Shown here one piece after another: positions 62,286 to 64,000 of a DNA stretch of 64,000 bases (within the stretch, counting starts at the first letter, position 1; every line of letters begins with the position of its first letter). The notes under the pieces were generated by a model, which was not told the DNA's origin, ran no database searches, and worked only from the letters and a program-made list of their open reading frames with translations. The stretch is from assembly GCA_022797215.1 (NCBI GenBank), contig JAAWKD010000006.1, forward strand, positions 1-64,000, read 5' to 3'. A program made the translations under genes and the position numbers. Origin of the DNA: Clostridia bacterium (lineage in GTDB: Bacteria; Bacillota; Clostridia; TANB77; CAG-508).

Positions 62286-62308
62286 GGGCGACGCTAGAAG
62301 CGTCGCCC
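62286..62308. terminator. Bidirectional terminator
   Basis: GGGCGACGC, TAGAA and GCGTCGCCC form a perfect 9-bp stem with A and T runs on its sides. It ends both the gltX operon and the small gene on the minus strand. Confidence 0.8.
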
Positions 62309-62314
62309 TTTGTC

Positions 62315-62560
62315 TCACTTAGAGGCGTTTGTATGCACACTACAAGCAGTCCGCCGAAAGCGGAGCTGGCAGGACAGATCCTTGATAGCATCAAAGGTGC
62401 GCGGAGGCGCCCAGAGCCTCACGGTAGTGCTGATGCAACCGAACTTCACGTCAGGAAGCAGCTGCTTCAGTTCAGCACAGAAGTTTTCGGCCCGCTCAGG
62501 ACTGGAAAAAGTCAAAATGATGTCGGGCTTGTTCTGGGACTTCTTCTTCGAATTTGCCAT
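62315..62560 (-). CDS. Foreign-looking small protein, unknown function
   Basis: 81 residues starting MANSKKKSQNKPDIILTFSS and then PERAENFCAELKQLLPDV; a ferredoxin-like alternation of strands and helices is possible. GC-richer than neighbours. In-frame CGG appears three times (PERAEN and RF-RR-TA). A shift at the first would lead to a stop soon after. RBS GAGGTGAAC; a promoter lies at 62635-62663. It is a monocistronic unit. Confidence 0.6.
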   Translation of the reverse strand: MANSKKKSQNKPDIILTFSSPERAENFCAELKQLLPDVKFGCISTTVRLWAPPRTFDAIKDLSCQLRFRRTACSVHTNASK

Positions 62561-62634
62561 AAAGGTTCACCTCATGTCGTATTTATTCAATAAGAACAAA
62601 TAGAGACTTTGCAAGTTCTATTGAACATACTATT

Positions 62635-62663
62635 ATTATATACCAAAAGAACATGAAAGTCAA
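62635..62663 (-). promoter_or_regulatory. Promoter of the 62.3-kb small gene
   Basis: Minus strand TTGACT, 17 nt, TATAAT. Confidence 0.65.
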
Positions 62664-62746
62664 TAAAATGAGGGTCTCTTCAAAACTACCTCTTTGAAAA
62701 AGATTTCAAAGAGCGAATAAAGTCATAAGAGAAGACTCGGAAATGT

Positions 62747-63337
62747 TTACTTTTTCAGAAAATACTTTTCTAATTCTTCCCATACCTTTTGGGTATAAAT
62801 TTTTCTTTCACTAGAAAATGGAAGAAAAGAAATATCATTTAGTGGATTTAAAATTTCTTGTAAGTGTTTTACAGTGCCCTCCACCTTAGTAATAGCAATT
62901 TTATCAGCCTTGTTAGCGATTACTAAGCAGGGCAAATTTGTTTTAAAAATATAGTCATACATTAATTTATCATTTGCTGTCGGCTCATGGCGAATGTCAA
63001 TTACAAAAACGATCAAAGCAATCTCTTTACTTTTCTGTAAATACTCTTCAATAAAACTACCGACTTTGGCTTGTTCTTGCTTAGACATTTTGCTATAACC
63101 ATAACCAGGTAAATCTACTAGGTAAAAAAGGTTATCCATATTATAGAAATTAATTTGTCTAGTTTTACCAGGTTCACTACTAGTTCTAGCTAATTTTTTG
63201 CGGTTGACTAAAGTATTAATAAAAGATGATTTCCCTACATTAGATTTTCCAACTAACACAATCTCGGGTAAATGATCTGTTGGATATTGTTTAGGACTAA
63301 CAGCAGACACTGTTAATATGGGATTTTTTATAACCAT
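62747..63337 (-). CDS. engB: Ribosome-biogenesis GTPase EngB/YsxC
   Basis: 196 residues. P-loop VGKSNVGKSSFIN near residue 30, G3 DLPGYGYSKMS near 74, G4 VIANKADKI near 137. It helps assemble the 50S subunit. RBS AAAGGAGG. Length is usual. Confidence 0.93.
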   Translation of the reverse strand: MVIKNPILTVSAVSPKQYPTDHLPEIVLVGKSNVGKSSFINTLVNRKKLARTSSEPGKTRQINFYNMDNLFYLVDLPGYGYSKMSKQEQAKVGSFIEEYLQKSKEIALIVFVIDIRHEPTANDKLMYDYIFKTNLPCLVIANKADKIAITKVEGTVKHLQEILNPLNDISFLPFSSERKIYTQKVWEELEKYFLKK

Positions 63338-63369
63338 TTTGATACCTCCTTTCTAAAGAATACAAGCTT

Positions 63370-63416
63370 ATTTTGTTCAATTACATAAGTTATCCATAAC
63401 TTACTTTGCTCGAACG
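63370..63416 (-). repeat. Dispersed repeat copy
   Basis: Minus strand GTTAGCCGTTCGAGCAAAGT followed by AAGTTATGGATAACTTATG matches the family at 36758-36940 and in cassette tails. It abuts, and slightly overlaps, the serS stop codon. Confidence 0.65.
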
Positions 63417-63417
63417 G

Positions 63418-64000
63418 CTAACTTACCTTAGGTGTTAGTACCTTTGCTCCACCCATATATGGCCATAACACTTCTGGAATAGTAATGCTACCATCTTCCT
63501 TATAATGGTTTTCTAAAAAAGCGATTAACATACGAGGAGGAGCAACAACAGTATTATTCAAAGTATGAGCATAGTAATTTCCTTTTTCTCCTTTAATACG
63601 AATACCTAAGCGCCTGGCTTGTGCATCTGTTAAATTAGAGCAACTGCCTACCTCAAAATATTTTTGTTGCCTTGGGCTCCAAGCCTCCACATCACAACTT
63701 TTTGCTTTTAAATCAGCCAAATCCCCACTACAACACTCTAAAGTACGCACAGGAATATCCATGCTCGTGAATAATTCAACAGTGTAAGACCAGAGTTTAT
63801 CATACCACTTCCAGCTATCTTCTGGTTCGCAAACAACAATCATTTCTTGCTTTTCAAATTGATGAATACGATAAACACCACGTTCTTCAATACCATGTGC
63901 TCCCTTTTCTTTTCTAAAACAAGGAGAATATGAAGTCATAGCATAAGGAAGTTCGTTCTTAGGTAGAAGTTGCTCCTTGAATTTACCAATCATAGAATGT
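63418..64000 (-). CDS. serS: Seryl-tRNA synthetase, C-terminal part (cut by window end)
   Basis: The catalytic domain of a class II synthetase: SYSPCFRKEKGAHG and GVYRIHQFEKQEM are motif 2, SCSNLTDAQARR and NNTVVAPPRMLIAFLENH are motif 3. The N-terminal arm lies outside the window. In this stretch there is no in-frame CGG. It charges tRNA-Ser. Confidence 0.92.
   Translation of the reverse strand, partial: HSMIGKFKEQLLPKNELPYAMTSYSPCFRKEKGAHGIEERGVYRIHQFEKQEMIVVCEPEDSWKWYDKLWSYTVELFTSMDIPVRTLECCSGDLADLKAKSCDVEAWSPRQQKYFEVGSCSNLTDAQARRLGIRIKGEKGNYYAHTLNNTVVAPPRMLIAFLENHYKEDGSITIPEVLWPYMGGAKVLTPKVS

Overview
The window reads as chromosome of a low-GC, AT-rich, probably spore-forming gut-type Clostridia (Bacillota): Spo0E-like and RicT proteins, a CwlD-type amidase, MinD/MinE, a sortase, pyruvate:ferredoxin oxidoreductase and an EndoA/MazF-like toxin all fit. 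The species cannot be named from sequence alone. No rRNA, tRNA or CRISPR array was seen.

Layout. 0-2.7 kb: a diversity-generating retroelement (DGR) with a MutS-domain-I-like accessory protein, Avd, reverse transcriptase and an Asn-codon-rich template repeat, followed by a small OB-fold protein. 2.8-6.0 kb: M16-type pair YfmF/YfmH and a Spo0E-like protein. 6.2-20.4 kb: a type IV secretion-like operon (three VirB2-like pilins, PrgI/VirB3, split VirB4, VirB6, two NTF2/VirB8-like proteins, a two-domain wall hydrolase) with no relaxase or coupling protein, then an amidase. 21.4-24.7 kb: two foreign-looking small genes, an IS200 remnant and an ABC exporter. 25-33 kb: a giant cyclic beta-glucan synthase. 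33.2-34.4 kb: repeat-rich region with a DGR-type variable-region cassette, the scar of another, and a probable type I toxin/antisense RNA pair. 34.5-40.7 kb: two-component system, signal peptidase, holB, ricT, ferredoxin, IS3 remnant. 40.7-41.7 kb: three foreign-looking small genes. 41.8-45 kb: por operon. 45-64 kb: CcdA/thioredoxin, CCA-adding enzyme, LamG surface protein, minDE, rodA, dus, mazF, a second variable-region cassette, ksgA, sortase, M15 peptidase, trmL, gltX, engB and partial serS.

The most striking observation concerns the code. Seven genes are interrupted by the same event: the reading frame meets a CGG codon and the protein continues in the +1 frame, where the C is skipped and GGA or GGT (Gly) is read. 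In the amidase (DAGH-G) and PorA (TSAN-G) the restored Gly is where the family has it. By-eye scanning of the other host-like genes found no in-frame CGG read as Arg, not even in the 2707-codon glucan synthase. The codons before CGG are all different apart from one repeat (ACA twice), so ordinary slippery-site frameshifting or random sequencing error does not explain it. I infer that CGG is not a normal Arg codon here and that CGGN is decoded with a +1 shift as Gly. In contrast, seven small GC-richer genes with their own promoters and terminators all contain in-frame CGG, which marks them as recent arrivals from a donor with a standard code.
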